From NCBI GenBank assembly GCA_963837105.1, contig CAWIMG010000026.1, positions 124,001 to 188,000 on the forward strand: a stretch of DNA of 64,000 bases. The letters run 5' to 3'. The notes under the pieces were generated by a model. It saw only the letters and a program-made list of their open reading frames with translations. It was not told where the DNA came from and ran no database searches. A program made the translations under genes and the position numbers. This document shows positions 50,336-60,867 of this stretch, piece by piece (within the stretch, counting starts at the first letter, position 1; each line of letters begins with the position of its first letter). Origin of the DNA: UBA9676 sp963837105 (lineage in GTDB: Bacteria; Actinomycetota; Actinomycetes; Streptosporangiales; Streptosporangiaceae).

Positions 50336-52297
50336 CACGCACAGGACGCCGCACGCTGTGCCGCCACCGCGATCGCCACGTCGGTCTTGCTGCCGGTGGC
50401 CTGCACCAGTCACAGCTCGCCGCCGGCGCCCCACGGCCCGGCCGACCGCTCCGCCGACGGCCGCGCCTCGGGTCCGGGTAAACCAGGTGGGATACCCGGC
50501 CGGCGGTCCGAAGCTCGCCTACGTCATGCTGCCACGGCGGGTACCGGGCGCCGTCGCCTTCACCGTTGTGGGCCCCCAGGGGGTGGTATTCCACGGCCAC
50601 TCCGGCGGGGACCTCGGCGCCTGGAACGCTCACTATCCGGCGGTTTACCCACTTGGACTTCAGCACGCTGGCGCCGACCTGGCAGCTACCGGATCACGGT
50701 CCGCGCCGTCGGCGTGACCGCGACCTCACCGCCATTCGTGGTCGCCTCCTCCCCCGCTGCGCTGTACCACCGGCTGGTGGGCAACGCCGTGGCCTACTTC
50801 ACCTCCGAGCGGGATGGCGCGGACGTCGTGAACTCGGTGCTCGGCCGGCAGCCGGCCAACCTGACCGACGAGCGCGCGTACGTTTACCAGGACCCCCGCT
50901 ATGACAACAACGACAACCTGCTCGGCTCCCTGCACCGGATCGGCGGCCCGGTGGACGTTTCCGGCGGCTGGTTCGACGCCGGTGGCGGTTACGAGAAGTT
51001 CGCCTACACCTCCAGCTACGCCGACGGGCTGATGCTGCTCGCCGCCCGCGACACCGGCGGCCAGCACCCGTCGCTGGCGGCGGAGGCCAGTTTCGGCCTC
51101 AGCTGGCTCGAGAAACTGTGGGACCCGGCCCGTAAGGTGCTCTACATCCAGGCCGGGATTGGCAACGGCAACGCCCGCAACACGATCCAGGGCGACTACA
51201 ACTTCTGGTTCCTGCCCCAGGCCGAGGACCGGCTGGACGTCAAGTCCGGTGGCCATCCGGGCGCCAGCGCCTACTTCGTGAAATACCGGCCGGTGTTCGA
51301 GGCGGCGCCGCCGGGCGCGCCAGTCAGCCCGGATCTCGCGGGCCGGATGGCCGCCGATTTCGCGCTCGGTGCCCAGCTCGCGGCCGGGCGCGACCGCGCC
51401 CGCGCTCAGTACCTGCTGGGACTGGCCCGCGGGATGTACGCGATGGCCCAGACCAGCCACGTCGGCGCGATCGTGACCACCTTCCCGCACGACTACTACC
51501 CGGGCAGCGAGTGGCGCAGCGACATGCTGTGGGGCGCGGCGGAGATCGCGCTGGCACAGGAGGCCCTGGGCGGCCCGGCCGACCAGCTGCGGGCCGAGCT
51601 GGCCACCGCGGCGGACTGGGCGAAGGCGTACATCGCGCAGGGGCACCCACCCGGCGGTGACACGCTGAACCTGTACGACACCGGCGCGATCGGCGAGACG
51701 GAACTGCTGTCGGCGATGCGCGGCCCCGGCGGGACCGCGGTCATGCCCGCGGGCACGCTGCTCGCCGACCTGGCCGCCCAGCTGCGGCTGGGTGAGCACT
51801 GGGCCCGCGGTGATCCCTTCGCACTCGGCACCGGCCTGGGCAGCAATGACGCCACCCCGCACGCGTTTGGCCTGTACGTGACCGGCGCGCTGCTGGCCCG
51901 GTACGGCGGCGGGAACTGGTTCGGTGGGTTCGGGCAGCAGCAGCTGGACTACGTGCTCGGCGCCAACCCGTGGGGCAGCTCATTCGTGGTCGGGGCGGGC
52001 AGCACGTTCCCGCACTGCATGCAGAGCGAGATCGCCAACCTGGCCGGCTCGCTGTCCGGCACCGGCGACATCCAGCTCGGCGCCGTGGTGGACGGCCCGA
52101 ACAACCCGGGCAGCTTCGCTGGGCTGGGCACCGTCAGCGGGATGCGGGCCTGCCACACGGGCAGCTATCGGCCGTTCGACTCCCCCGCGGCCGCATACGA
52201 GGACAATGTGGTCAGCTGGCCGTCGGTGGAACCGGCACTGGACTACGCGGCCATCTCGCTGCTCGCCTTCGCCCTGGCCGGCCAGGGTTCCGGCTAG
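50332..52297 (+). pseudogene. Glycoside hydrolase family 9 lipoprotein, four +1 frameshifts in its first 350 bases
   Basis: After repair of extra bases near 50361, 50455, 50654 and 50677 the product begins MTRTGRRTLC, has a signal peptide with the lipobox LPVAC, then an Ig-like CelD_N domain (RVRVNQVGYPAGGPKLAYVM), then the (alpha/alpha)6 GH9 barrel to 52297. The catalytic region reads VSGGWFDAGGGYEKFAYTSS near 50960 and the acid is likely the Glu in WPSVEPALDYAAIS. GH9 includes cellulases and the exo-glucosaminidase of chitin-disaccharide operons. The downstream 1.6 kb is a single intact frame. ATG overlaps the kinase stop (ATGA). Confidence 0.82.
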
Positions 52298-52314
52298 CTC
52301 CGCTGGCCGCGAGG

Positions 52315-53238
52315 TCAGGCAGCAGTTGTAGTGCAGTGCGCAGCGCCGGCGGTCACATTGATCACCTGACCAGCGGTGGGACCGCGCAGGTAGACGTCGG
52401 CGTATCCGCTGCCGTCGGTGTGCCAGCTGTGGGAGTAGCCGCCACTGCTGGCGGTGACGGTGGCGTCTGGCTGGTTGGAGCGGACGTAGACGTCCCAGTC
52501 GCCGTACGGGGAGCTGTAGTAGGCGGTCGCAGTGCACCGGGCGTTGCCACCCGCCGGTGGCGGCTGCCCGCCACCGGCCTGGGGCGGGACGCTGATGCCC
52601 AGGGCGGCCGCGGCCTTCAGCCAGTTGCTGGCGATCTCCCGCTGGGCCGCGCGCAGCGTGATCTGGCCGTCGCAGACAGCCTGGTTGAGCGCGTTCTCGA
52701 CGCTGTCCTTGTCATTGGGGATCGGCCCCGCCTCCACCCACAGGTTCTTCGCGTCGTTGTCCCCGCCCAGCTCCAACGGGATCAGGTGGTCGAGTTCGCC
52801 GGAGACGTCGTGCTGGCCGTAGGCGGGCTCAGCGACGTTCCATTTGAACGCCTCGGTCTGGGCCTCCGGCGGGCGGACCGCATCGGTGTACCCGGCCCGG
52901 CAGATGGTGGAGCCGATGTTCGCCTGCGTGACCGCCGGGTCGATGGCACCCGGCGTGCAGGACCGGTCCGGCAGCAGCCCCTGGTCACGGGTGTGGCAGG
53001 GCCCGGTGAGCGTGCCGGTGACCTGGCCAGGGTCATGCACTGCCACCAGCCTGCCAGCGGCGCCGGGCCGGCGGACCGCAGGGCTGGGGCTGGGGGCCTG
53101 CCGATGCGATGCGGTCCTGCCAGCCGGGATGCTGGCCGTGGCCGCCGGTGCTGGTGGGGCCACGGGTGGCGGCTGCTGGCCGCACGCAGCAAGCCCGAGC
53201 CCTGCCACGGCAGCCGCCAGCACGATCTTGATCCGCAC
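52315..53238 (-). CDS. Secreted lipoprotein with an HNH-nuclease-like core
   Basis: A 307-residue protein whose signal peptide ends at the lipobox LAAC near residue 18. A Pro/Ala linker follows (20-60), then a domain with GELDHLIPLELGGDNDAKNL near residue 148, the DH...N core of HNH endonucleases, and ENALNQAVCDGQITLRAAQR. The C-terminal 75 residues (CTATAYYSSPYGDWDVYVRS and PTAGQVINVTAG) form a small beta domain that repeats in secreted actinobacterial proteins. GTG at 53238. The HNH site has only one clear His-Asn pair, so activity is uncertain; it could be a lipid-anchored nuclease or a wall-binding protein. Confidence 0.7.
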   Translation of the reverse strand: MRIKIVLAAAVAGLGLAACGQQPPPVAPPAPAATASIPAGRTASHRQAPSPSPAVRRPGAAGRLVAVHDPGQVTGTLTGPCHTRDQGLLPDRSCTPGAIDPAVTQANIGSTICRAGYTDAVRPPEAQTEAFKWNVAEPAYGQHDVSGELDHLIPLELGGDNDAKNLWVEAGPIPNDKDSVENALNQAVCDGQITLRAAQREIASNWLKAAAALGISVPPQAGGGQPPPAGGNARCTATAYYSSPYGDWDVYVRSNQPDATVTASSGGYSHSWHTDGSGYADVYLRGPTAGQVINVTAGAAHCTTTAA

Positions 53239-53264
53239 CGCGGGTTGCTCCCCGGATCCGCAGG

Positions 53265-53726
53265 TCAGGACCGGGTCTTCCCGGCCCGGATCATCTCCAG
53301 CGCCTGCCCGGCGCGCCGCTGCCGGGTCTCGGCCTGCTTCGCCTCCGCGACCCAGCGCGCATACTCCTTGCGGTGAGTGAACGCCATCCGCTCGTACGAC
53401 GCCTGGGCTTGCGGGTCGGTGGCCAGGGCGGCGGCTAGCTCAGCGGGCACCTCGACCGTACGGACCTCCCGGTCGAGTTCGATGGTCACGTCCACCTCAT
53501 CGCCGGCGGCCACGCCCGCGCCCTCGCGCACCTCCCGGTTCAGGCCCAGCAGGAATTCGCCGCCCATCCGGGCGACACTCGTCCGCCAGGTGTAGCCGTT
53601 CACGGTCGCCCGGACCGGGAACCGCCTGGCACCCTCCCCGACGACGGCAACCTGGCTGTCGTCGAGCACCACGGCGGCGGCCGGCCCGCGGGCCTGCAAC
53701 TGGGCCCGGAACTGGATCACTCCCAT
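53265..53726 (-). CDS. DUF1905 / YdeI-type protein
   Basis: A 153-residue protein. Residues 1-80 are the DUF1905 beta barrel (MGVIQFRAQLQARGPAAAVV, FPVRATVNGYTWRTSVARMG and GDEVDVTIELDREVR). Residues 90-145 are the OmdA/YdeI helix bundle (LATDPQAQASYERMAFTHRK, EYARWVAEAKQAETRQRR). YdeI-type proteins are linked to resistance to cationic peptides. ATG at 53726; the longer open frame is antisense to the hydrolase gene. It is divergent from the dienelactone hydrolase, 73 bases away. Confidence 0.85.
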   Translation of the reverse strand: MGVIQFRAQLQARGPAAAVVLDDSQVAVVGEGARRFPVRATVNGYTWRTSVARMGGEFLLGLNREVREGAGVAAGDEVDVTIELDREVRTVEVPAELAAALATDPQAQASYERMAFTHRKEYARWVAEAKQAETRQRRAGQALEMIRAGKTRS

Positions 53727-53798
53727 GGGCACATCTTCGCCCAGCCGGCCAATGCCGCGGTGCCAGGGCGCGCCGAACTGGGGGCCTAGGATCCGGCC

Positions 53799-54557
53799 AT
53801 GGCTCCCGACAGCGCGAATGCGGCCATGGCGGTAACGACCCGCGAAGTCACCTATCGCGACCGTGACACCACCCTGACCGGCATCCTGGCCTGGGACGAT
53901 GCCGCCGGGCACCCGCTGCCCGGGCTGCTGCTCGTGCACGGCGGAGCCGGCCTTGATGATCATGCCAGGGGCCAGGCACAGCGGTATGCCGCGCACGGCT
54001 ATGCGGTCCTGGCGGGTGACATGTTCGGGGCGGGCGTGACCGGCGACCGGGAACGAGTGATGGCGTGCCTGATGGGATTGCGCGACGATCCGCAGAGCTT
54101 GGCGCAGCGCGGGCAGGCGGGAGTGGCGGCGCTGGCCGGCTGCCCCGAGGTCAGCGGCCCGTTTGCCGCTATCGGCTTCTGCTTCGGCGGCCTGGCGGTC
54201 CTCACACTTGCCCGGGCCCGGGCCGACCTGCGGGGTGTGGTCAGCATGCACGGCAGCCTGGCCACGGCCAGGCCCGCCGAGCCGGGCGCGGTCAAGGCCA
54301 GCATGCTGGTCTGTCATGGGGCGCTGGACCCGCATGTGCCGATGGCCGATGTGGTGCGGTTCACCGAGGAAATGCGCCATGCCCAGGCAGACTGGCAGCT
54401 CATCATGTACGGCGGCGCGATGCATGGCTTCACGCATGAGCACGCCATCTCGGGCGCGGTGGCAGGTGTCGCCTACGATGCACGTGCTGACCAGCGATCG
54501 TTCCGGGCTGCTCTCGACTTTCTCGCGGGCACGCTGACGCCGCGCCCAGCCCCCTAG
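53799..54557 (+). CDS. Dienelactone hydrolase family protein
   Basis: A 252-residue alpha/beta hydrolase. The nucleophile is Cys, in AAIGFCFGGLAVLTLARA near residue 125, as in dienelactone hydrolases; the acid is in HGALDPHVPMADV near residue 175 and the His in YGGAMHGFTHEH near residue 208. ATG at 53799. Such enzymes open dienelactones in chloroaromatic degradation or act on related esters; pobA is 52 kb away, so no pathway link is claimed. No signal peptide. Confidence 0.87.
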   Translation: MAPDSANAAMAVTTREVTYRDRDTTLTGILAWDDAAGHPLPGLLLVHGGAGLDDHARGQAQRYAAHGYAVLAGDMFGAGVTGDRERVMACLMGLRDDPQSLAQRGQAGVAALAGCPEVSGPFAAIGFCFGGLAVLTLARARADLRGVVSMHGSLATARPAEPGAVKASMLVCHGALDPHVPMADVVRFTEEMRHAQADWQLIMYGGAMHGFTHEHAISGAVAGVAYDARADQRSFRAALDFLAGTLTPRPAP

Positions 54558-54637
54558 CACGCAGGTCAGGTCGGCCGCGGGTCAGCCTCCAGTCCCCCTG
54601 GTTGCCCGGGTGGCGGTGCGGGGGCCAGGATGCCGGA

Positions 54638-55387
54638 TTGCCGCTGATCGCCGTGAATGACATCGAGCTGTACTACGAGTCGCAGGGGCCGGGCGCGCCG
54701 CTGGTGGTGCTGGGCGGCCTTGGCCTGGCTGTATCCGAGATGGGCGCACTGACCGGCCCGCTGGCCGCCCGGTGCCGGGTGATCGCGGTGGACAACCGCG
54801 GCACGGGCCGCTCGTCCAAGCCCGCTGGCCCGTACTCGATCGAGCAGATGGCCGCGGACACCACCGGGCTGATGGACCGGCTCGATCTGGAGCGCGCGCA
54901 CCTGCTCGGCATCTCCATGGGCGGGCGGATCGCCCTCGCGCTGGCGCCGGCCCGGCCTGAGCGGGTGGACCGGCTGGTGCTGATCTCCACCGGCCCCCGG
55001 GCCGCCGGGGCGCGGTGGCTGGTCAGGGCGGGCATGCTGGCAGCGGATCTGCCGGTGCTGCGCGGCCGCCAGCGCCAGCCCCGGTATGCGATGAAGGCGC
55101 AGTTCGGCGCCACCACCCGGTTCGACTGCACCAGCCGGCTGGGCCAGATCCGGGCGCCTGCCCTCATCGTGCACGGCAGGTCCGACCACATCGCCCCGCT
55201 CGCCGTGGCTGAGCAGATGCACCGCCTCATCCCCGGCTCCCGGCTGGTGCTGATCCGCGGCGGCCACCTGGCGCCGCTGCTCACCCAGCACCGGCGGGTG
55301 GTGGCCGAGGTCACCGCGTTCCTGCCGGCCGCCGGTAGCTCCTCTCACCCTGGGCGGGGGGATCCGGGCCAGCCCGGCCCGCCATAA
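54638..55387 (+). CDS. Alpha/beta-fold hydrolase
   Basis: A 249-residue hydrolase with the oxyanion region VVLGGLGLAVSE, VIAVDNRGTGRSSKPAGPYS, the nucleophile elbow LLGISMGGRIALALAP near residue 92, Asp in IVHGRSDHIAPLA near residue 185 and His in IRGGHLAPLLTQ near residue 212. This is the pattern of 3-oxoadipate enol-lactonase (PcaD) and related esterases. TTG at 54638 has AGGA eight bases upstream; a TTG at 54602 and GTG at 54653 are alternatives. It lies 80 bases after the dienelactone hydrolase, same strand, so the two may be cotranscribed. Confidence 0.82.
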   Translation: MPLIAVNDIELYYESQGPGAPLVVLGGLGLAVSEMGALTGPLAARCRVIAVDNRGTGRSSKPAGPYSIEQMAADTTGLMDRLDLERAHLLGISMGGRIALALAPARPERVDRLVLISTGPRAAGARWLVRAGMLAADLPVLRGRQRQPRYAMKAQFGATTRFDCTSRLGQIRAPALIVHGRSDHIAPLAVAEQMHRLIPGSRLVLIRGGHLAPLLTQHRRVVAEVTAFLPAAGSSSHPGRGDPGQPGPP

Positions 55388-55431
55388 TGTCCGGTGACGA
55401 ACGCGGCCATCCAGAGCCAGGGAGTACTGCC

Positions 55432-55962
55432 ATGGCAGTCAACACCTTCATCGCCTACGTCGGGGTATATGACAACGCCGCCGACGCCGACGCCGATTAC
55501 CAGCTGGTCAAGGACCTCCACATCAAAGAGGGCCTGATTGACGCCTACGACGCCGCGGTGATCGAGCACCGGGCCGACGGAAAGGTCAAGATCACCAAGA
55601 AGCATGAGACGCCAACCCGGGCGGGCGGGGTGCTCGGCGCCGGCGTGGGCCTGGCCACCGGCCTGGTGGTAGCCCTGTTCCCGTTCGCCGCCATCGGCGG
55701 CGGCCTGCTCGTGGCCACCACCGGTGGCGGCGCGATTCTGGGCGCGCTGGCCGGTCACGCGGCCGCCGGGATGAGCCGCCACGACCTGAAGGAACTCGGC
55801 GAGCAGCTGGACGCCGGGCAGGCCGGCCTGGTGGTGGTCGCGGTGTCCGACATGGGCGCGAAGGTCGAGCATGCGATGAAGAAGGCGCGCAAGGTGGAAG
55901 CCAAGGAACTCAAGGCCGACACCGCCGACATCGAAGCCGACGCCAAGGCCGCGCAGGAGTAG
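55432..55962 (+). CDS. DUF1269-type membrane-associated protein
   Basis: A 176-residue protein. The N-terminal domain (VNTFIAYVGVYDNAADADAD, LHIKEGLIDAYDAAVIEH) is a ferredoxin-like DUF1269 domain; a glycine-rich hydrophobic stretch follows (LGAGVGLATGLVVALFPFAA near residue 70 to 110); the C-terminus is a charged helix rich in Lys and Ala. ATG at 55432 has AGGGAG upstream; the frame is open further 5' without homology. Function is unknown; members are often stress related. A strong hairpin follows its stop codon. Confidence 0.82.
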   Translation: MAVNTFIAYVGVYDNAADADADYQLVKDLHIKEGLIDAYDAAVIEHRADGKVKITKKHETPTRAGGVLGAGVGLATGLVVALFPFAAIGGGLLVATTGGGAILGALAGHAAAGMSRHDLKELGEQLDAGQAGLVVVAVSDMGAKVEHAMKKARKVEAKELKADTADIEADAKAAQE

Positions 55963-55963
55963 C

Positions 55964-55983
55964 CGGCCCGCCTGGCCGGGCCG
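55964..55983 (+). terminator. Hairpin terminator after the DUF1269 gene
   Basis: CGGCCCG (55964-55970), loop CCTGGC, CGGGCCG (55977-55983): a perfect 7-bp GC stem one base after the stop codon. No T-run, which is usual for actinobacterial terminators. Confidence 0.5.
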
Positions 55984-56054
55984 CTAGCCGGGCTGGACGG
56001 ATGATGCGCGTGGGATCATCCGCACGTCACCCGTTCGCTGTACGATCACCTGCC

Positions 56055-56762
56055 ATGAGTCCACTCACTGGAGTTCTTGGCGAGGCCTGGCAGATGTACC
56101 GGGCACATGCGGGACACCTGCTCGCTATCGCCTTTGTGATCTACCTTGTGGCCGCGGTCATCGCCGCTCTGCTGGGGCTGCTTGGCCTATTCGGGGCGCT
56201 GCTCGGCTCCATTGTCCTGTTCATCGCCCTTTTTCTGGTCCAGGCCTCGCTGGTGAAAGCCGTCCAGGACGTCCGGGACGGGCATGCTGATCTGCCCATC
56301 GGCGAGACGATGTCAGCCGCCACGCCCGCGCTTGGTGCGGTCATCGGCGCCGGGGTCCTGGCGGGCATCGCGATCACCATCGGCCTGATCCTGCTGATCG
56401 CGCCGGGATTGTTCCTGATCACGATCTGGGCAGTGATCGTGCCCGCCATCGTCATCGAGCGGGCTGGTGTGTTCGCCTCCTTCGGCCGCAGCCAGCAGCT
56501 CGTCCGGGGTCACGGCTGGAACGTTTTCGGCACGCTGGTGCTGCTGTGGATCATCTTGCTGGCGGTGGACTTCATTCTCGGGATCATCTTCTTGCCGCTG
56601 CATTCGACGGCGCTGCGTAGCGGAATATCGACGGTGGTCTCCGGGACCCTGATCGCGCCCTACATCGCCCTGGTTGTGACGCTGATGTACTACCGGCTCA
56701 CGGCCGCGCACGGCGGCGGGGCGGCCACCGAGGGCCCTGGCACCGGGCCGGCCGCCGCCTGA
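56055..56762 (+). CDS. Multi-pass membrane protein, function unknown
   Basis: A 235-residue protein with six hydrophobic segments and a Gly/Ala-rich cytoplasmic tail. FASFGRSQQLVRGHGWNVFG near residue 140 and the helices that flank it resemble the glycerophosphodiester phosphodiesterase membrane domain-like proteins. ATG at 56055; an earlier in-frame start at 56001 would add a non-homologous extension. No catalytic motif is seen, so it is likely a structural or transport-linked membrane protein. Confidence 0.68.
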   Translation: MSPLTGVLGEAWQMYRAHAGHLLAIAFVIYLVAAVIAALLGLLGLFGALLGSIVLFIALFLVQASLVKAVQDVRDGHADLPIGETMSAATPALGAVIGAGVLAGIAITIGLILLIAPGLFLITIWAVIVPAIVIERAGVFASFGRSQQLVRGHGWNVFGTLVLLWIILLAVDFILGIIFLPLHSTALRSGISTVVSGTLIAPYIALVVTLMYYRLTAAHGGGAATEGPGTGPAAA

Positions 56763-56765
56763 CCC

Positions 56766-57737
56766 TCACGCCGCGGGCGTATGCCCGGTCAGCACCTGGG
56801 TGAGCAGGCCAGCGTCGGCGTTGCCGCCGGTCTGGATCACGGCTACCCGCTTGCCGACGGCCTGCGGGCGTTCCGCGAGGAGGCCGGCCAGCGCCAGTGC
56901 GCCGGCTGGCTCCGGGACGTTGTGCGTGGTGGTGTAGAGCACCCGCATCGCCTCGGCAGCGTCGTCCTCGCTGACCGCCAGGATCCGGGCGGCCCCGGCG
57001 CAGATGACACCGATGGCGGCTTCCTCCGGCACCCGGCAGGCGACCCCGTCCACGAACGTGTCCGCGGCCGGGCTGCTGACGGCACGACCGGCCGCCACGG
57101 ACCAGGCGACCGCCGGCGCCCGCTCGGCCACTACCCCGATCACCTCGGTGCGCAGGCCGAGCAGGTCCCGGACGCCGATGATCCCGCAGATACCCGACCC
57201 CATGCCGACCGGCACGTACACGGCGTCAAGTTCGCCCGCGGCGGCGAACAGTTCGGCGGCGTAGGTGGCCACGCCCAGCACCAGATCCGGGTGGTAGGAG
57301 GGGACGACCTCCAGCCCCCGCCCGGCACCGAGCACATTGGCATGCTCACGGGCGGCCTGGAAGTCATGGCCGTGCACGACCAGTTCGGCGCCAAAGCCGC
57401 GCATGGACGCGTTCTTGTCCGGGCTGTTGCCCTCGGGGACGACGATGGTCACCTTGATCCCGGCGGCCCGGCCGGCGAAGGCCAGGCTCTGGCCGTGGTT
57501 GCCGCGGGTGGCGGACACGATTCCGGTCACCGCAGGCGACCGGGCCCGCAGCCGCTCGGCGTAGACCAGCCCGCCGCGGACCTTGAACGCGCCGGCCGGC
57601 GTGTGGTTCTCGTGCTTGACCCAGACTTCGGCGCCCACCCGCTCGGCCAGCAATGGCCACACGTACTGCGGTGTCGGCGGTACCCACCGGCCCACGATCT
57701 GGGCCGCCCAGCCAAGCTCATCCGCGCTGAACTGCAT
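56766..57737 (-). CDS. Threonine dehydratase-like PLP enzyme
   Basis: A 323-residue fold-type II PLP enzyme. The Schiff-base Lys is in TPAGAFKVRGGLVYAERL near residue 52, the phosphate-binding and substrate loop in SATRGNHGQSLAFAGRAA near residue 77, and VGMGSGICGIIGVRD near residue 180 is the glycine loop. The layout fits serine/threonine ammonia-lyase and hydroxyectoine-utilisation EutB-type enzymes; there is no regulatory ACT domain. It converges with the membrane protein gene, three bases apart. ATG at 57737. Substrate is uncertain. Confidence 0.87.
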   Translation of the reverse strand: MQFSADELGWAAQIVGRWVPPTPQYVWPLLAERVGAEVWVKHENHTPAGAFKVRGGLVYAERLRARSPAVTGIVSATRGNHGQSLAFAGRAAGIKVTIVVPEGNSPDKNASMRGFGAELVVHGHDFQAAREHANVLGAGRGLEVVPSYHPDLVLGVATYAAELFAAAGELDAVYVPVGMGSGICGIIGVRDLLGLRTEVIGVVAERAPAVAWSVAAGRAVSSPAADTFVDGVACRVPEEAAIGVICAGAARILAVSEDDAAEAMRVLYTTTHNVPEPAGALALAGLLAERPQAVGKRVAVIQTGGNADAGLLTQVLTGHTPAA

Positions 57738-57942
57738 CTGCCCAGCCTGTCACGCCTCGCCCAGCGAGCGGCACGGCCAGTACCGCGGGAGCGGCATCGC
57801 CGCGTTCCGGGACCGGCCGCTGGCTAGACTGACTGCTGTTACGGTCGGCAGCAGGAAGAGGCTGCTGACTTCTCCGGAGGGCTCCGCCTTCCCGGCGGCA
57901 GGGCCGCCACCGTCCCATCCAGGTGCAACCAGGGGGTGCCGG

Positions 57943-58296
57943 GTGATCACCAGCGTCGTCGTCAGCTACCAGGTGCGGCCGGAAGCAGTCGCCGAGCACG
58001 TGCGGCTGATCGAAGGGGTATTCGCGCAGCTGCATGCTGAGCGGCCGGGCAACGTCGAGTACAAGGTCGTGCGGCTGGCGGACGGAGTGTCGTTCGTCCA
58101 CGTATCGTCGGCGGACACCCCGGACGGGTCCAATCCGCTGCCGGAAATGGCGGCCTTCCAGGAGTTCGGCCGGGATTCGGCCGCCCGGGTGGCCACTCCC
58201 CCGGCGCCGGCCGCCGCCGACATCATCGGCTCCTACGTCCCCCCGGCCGGGCTGACGAGCGGGCCCCCGGCGGCCCAGCCCGGCGCAGCCAGTTAG
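57943..58296 (+). CDS. Small dimeric alpha-beta barrel-like protein
   Basis: A 117-residue protein beginning VITSVVVSYQVRPEAVAEHV, followed by IEGVFAQLHAERPGNVEYKV and DGVSFVHVSSADTPD, the beta-alpha-beta pattern of antibiotic-biosynthesis monooxygenase (ABM)-like domains. The C-terminus is a Pro/Ala tail. GTG at 57943 is preceded by AGGGGG. It converges on lon with a hairpin between the two. Function unknown. Confidence 0.65.
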   Translation: MITSVVVSYQVRPEAVAEHVRLIEGVFAQLHAERPGNVEYKVVRLADGVSFVHVSSADTPDGSNPLPEMAAFQEFGRDSAARVATPPAPAAADIIGSYVPPAGLTSGPPAAQPGAAS

Positions 58297-58299
58297 GCC

Positions 58300-58332
58300 G
58301 CCCGGCCACTCATCCGCGTCCTGCGGCCGGGC
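58300..58332. terminator. Bidirectional hairpin between convergent genes
   Basis: GCCCGGCC (58300-58307) and GGCCGGGC (58325-58332) form a perfect 8-bp stem with a 17-base loop in the 64-base gap between the ABM-like gene and lon, so it can serve both strands. Confidence 0.5.
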
Positions 58333-58360
58333 CAGGATGGACAGCGGGGCTGGCCCCCCG

Positions 58361-60769
<2,409 letters not shown>

Positions 60770-60784
60770 GAGCGTCCTCCAAAG

Positions 60785-60805
60785 GTTGAGTCAACCACAC
60801 TCAAG
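60785..60805. promoter_or_regulatory. HAIR element (HspR operator) upstream of lon
   Basis: GTTGAGT-CAACCAC-ACTCAAG contains the perfect half-sites TTGAGT and ACTCAA with seven bases between, which is the HspR-associated inverted repeat (consensus CTTGAGT-N7-ACTCAAG). It starts 16 bases upstream of the lon ATG. Confidence 0.8.
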
Positions 60806-60867
60806 AAACAAGAGCCGCTGGATATTTCCGCGCCCTGTTCGTCCTCAGCGAAGCGCCTGCGGCACGG

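Noticed and set aside
49224..50717. One 497-codon frame joining the end of GH4, the BadF kinase and the GH9 start
   Set aside because: It mixes conserved and nonsense stretches; the real genes use the other frames in turn, as shown by motif continuity.
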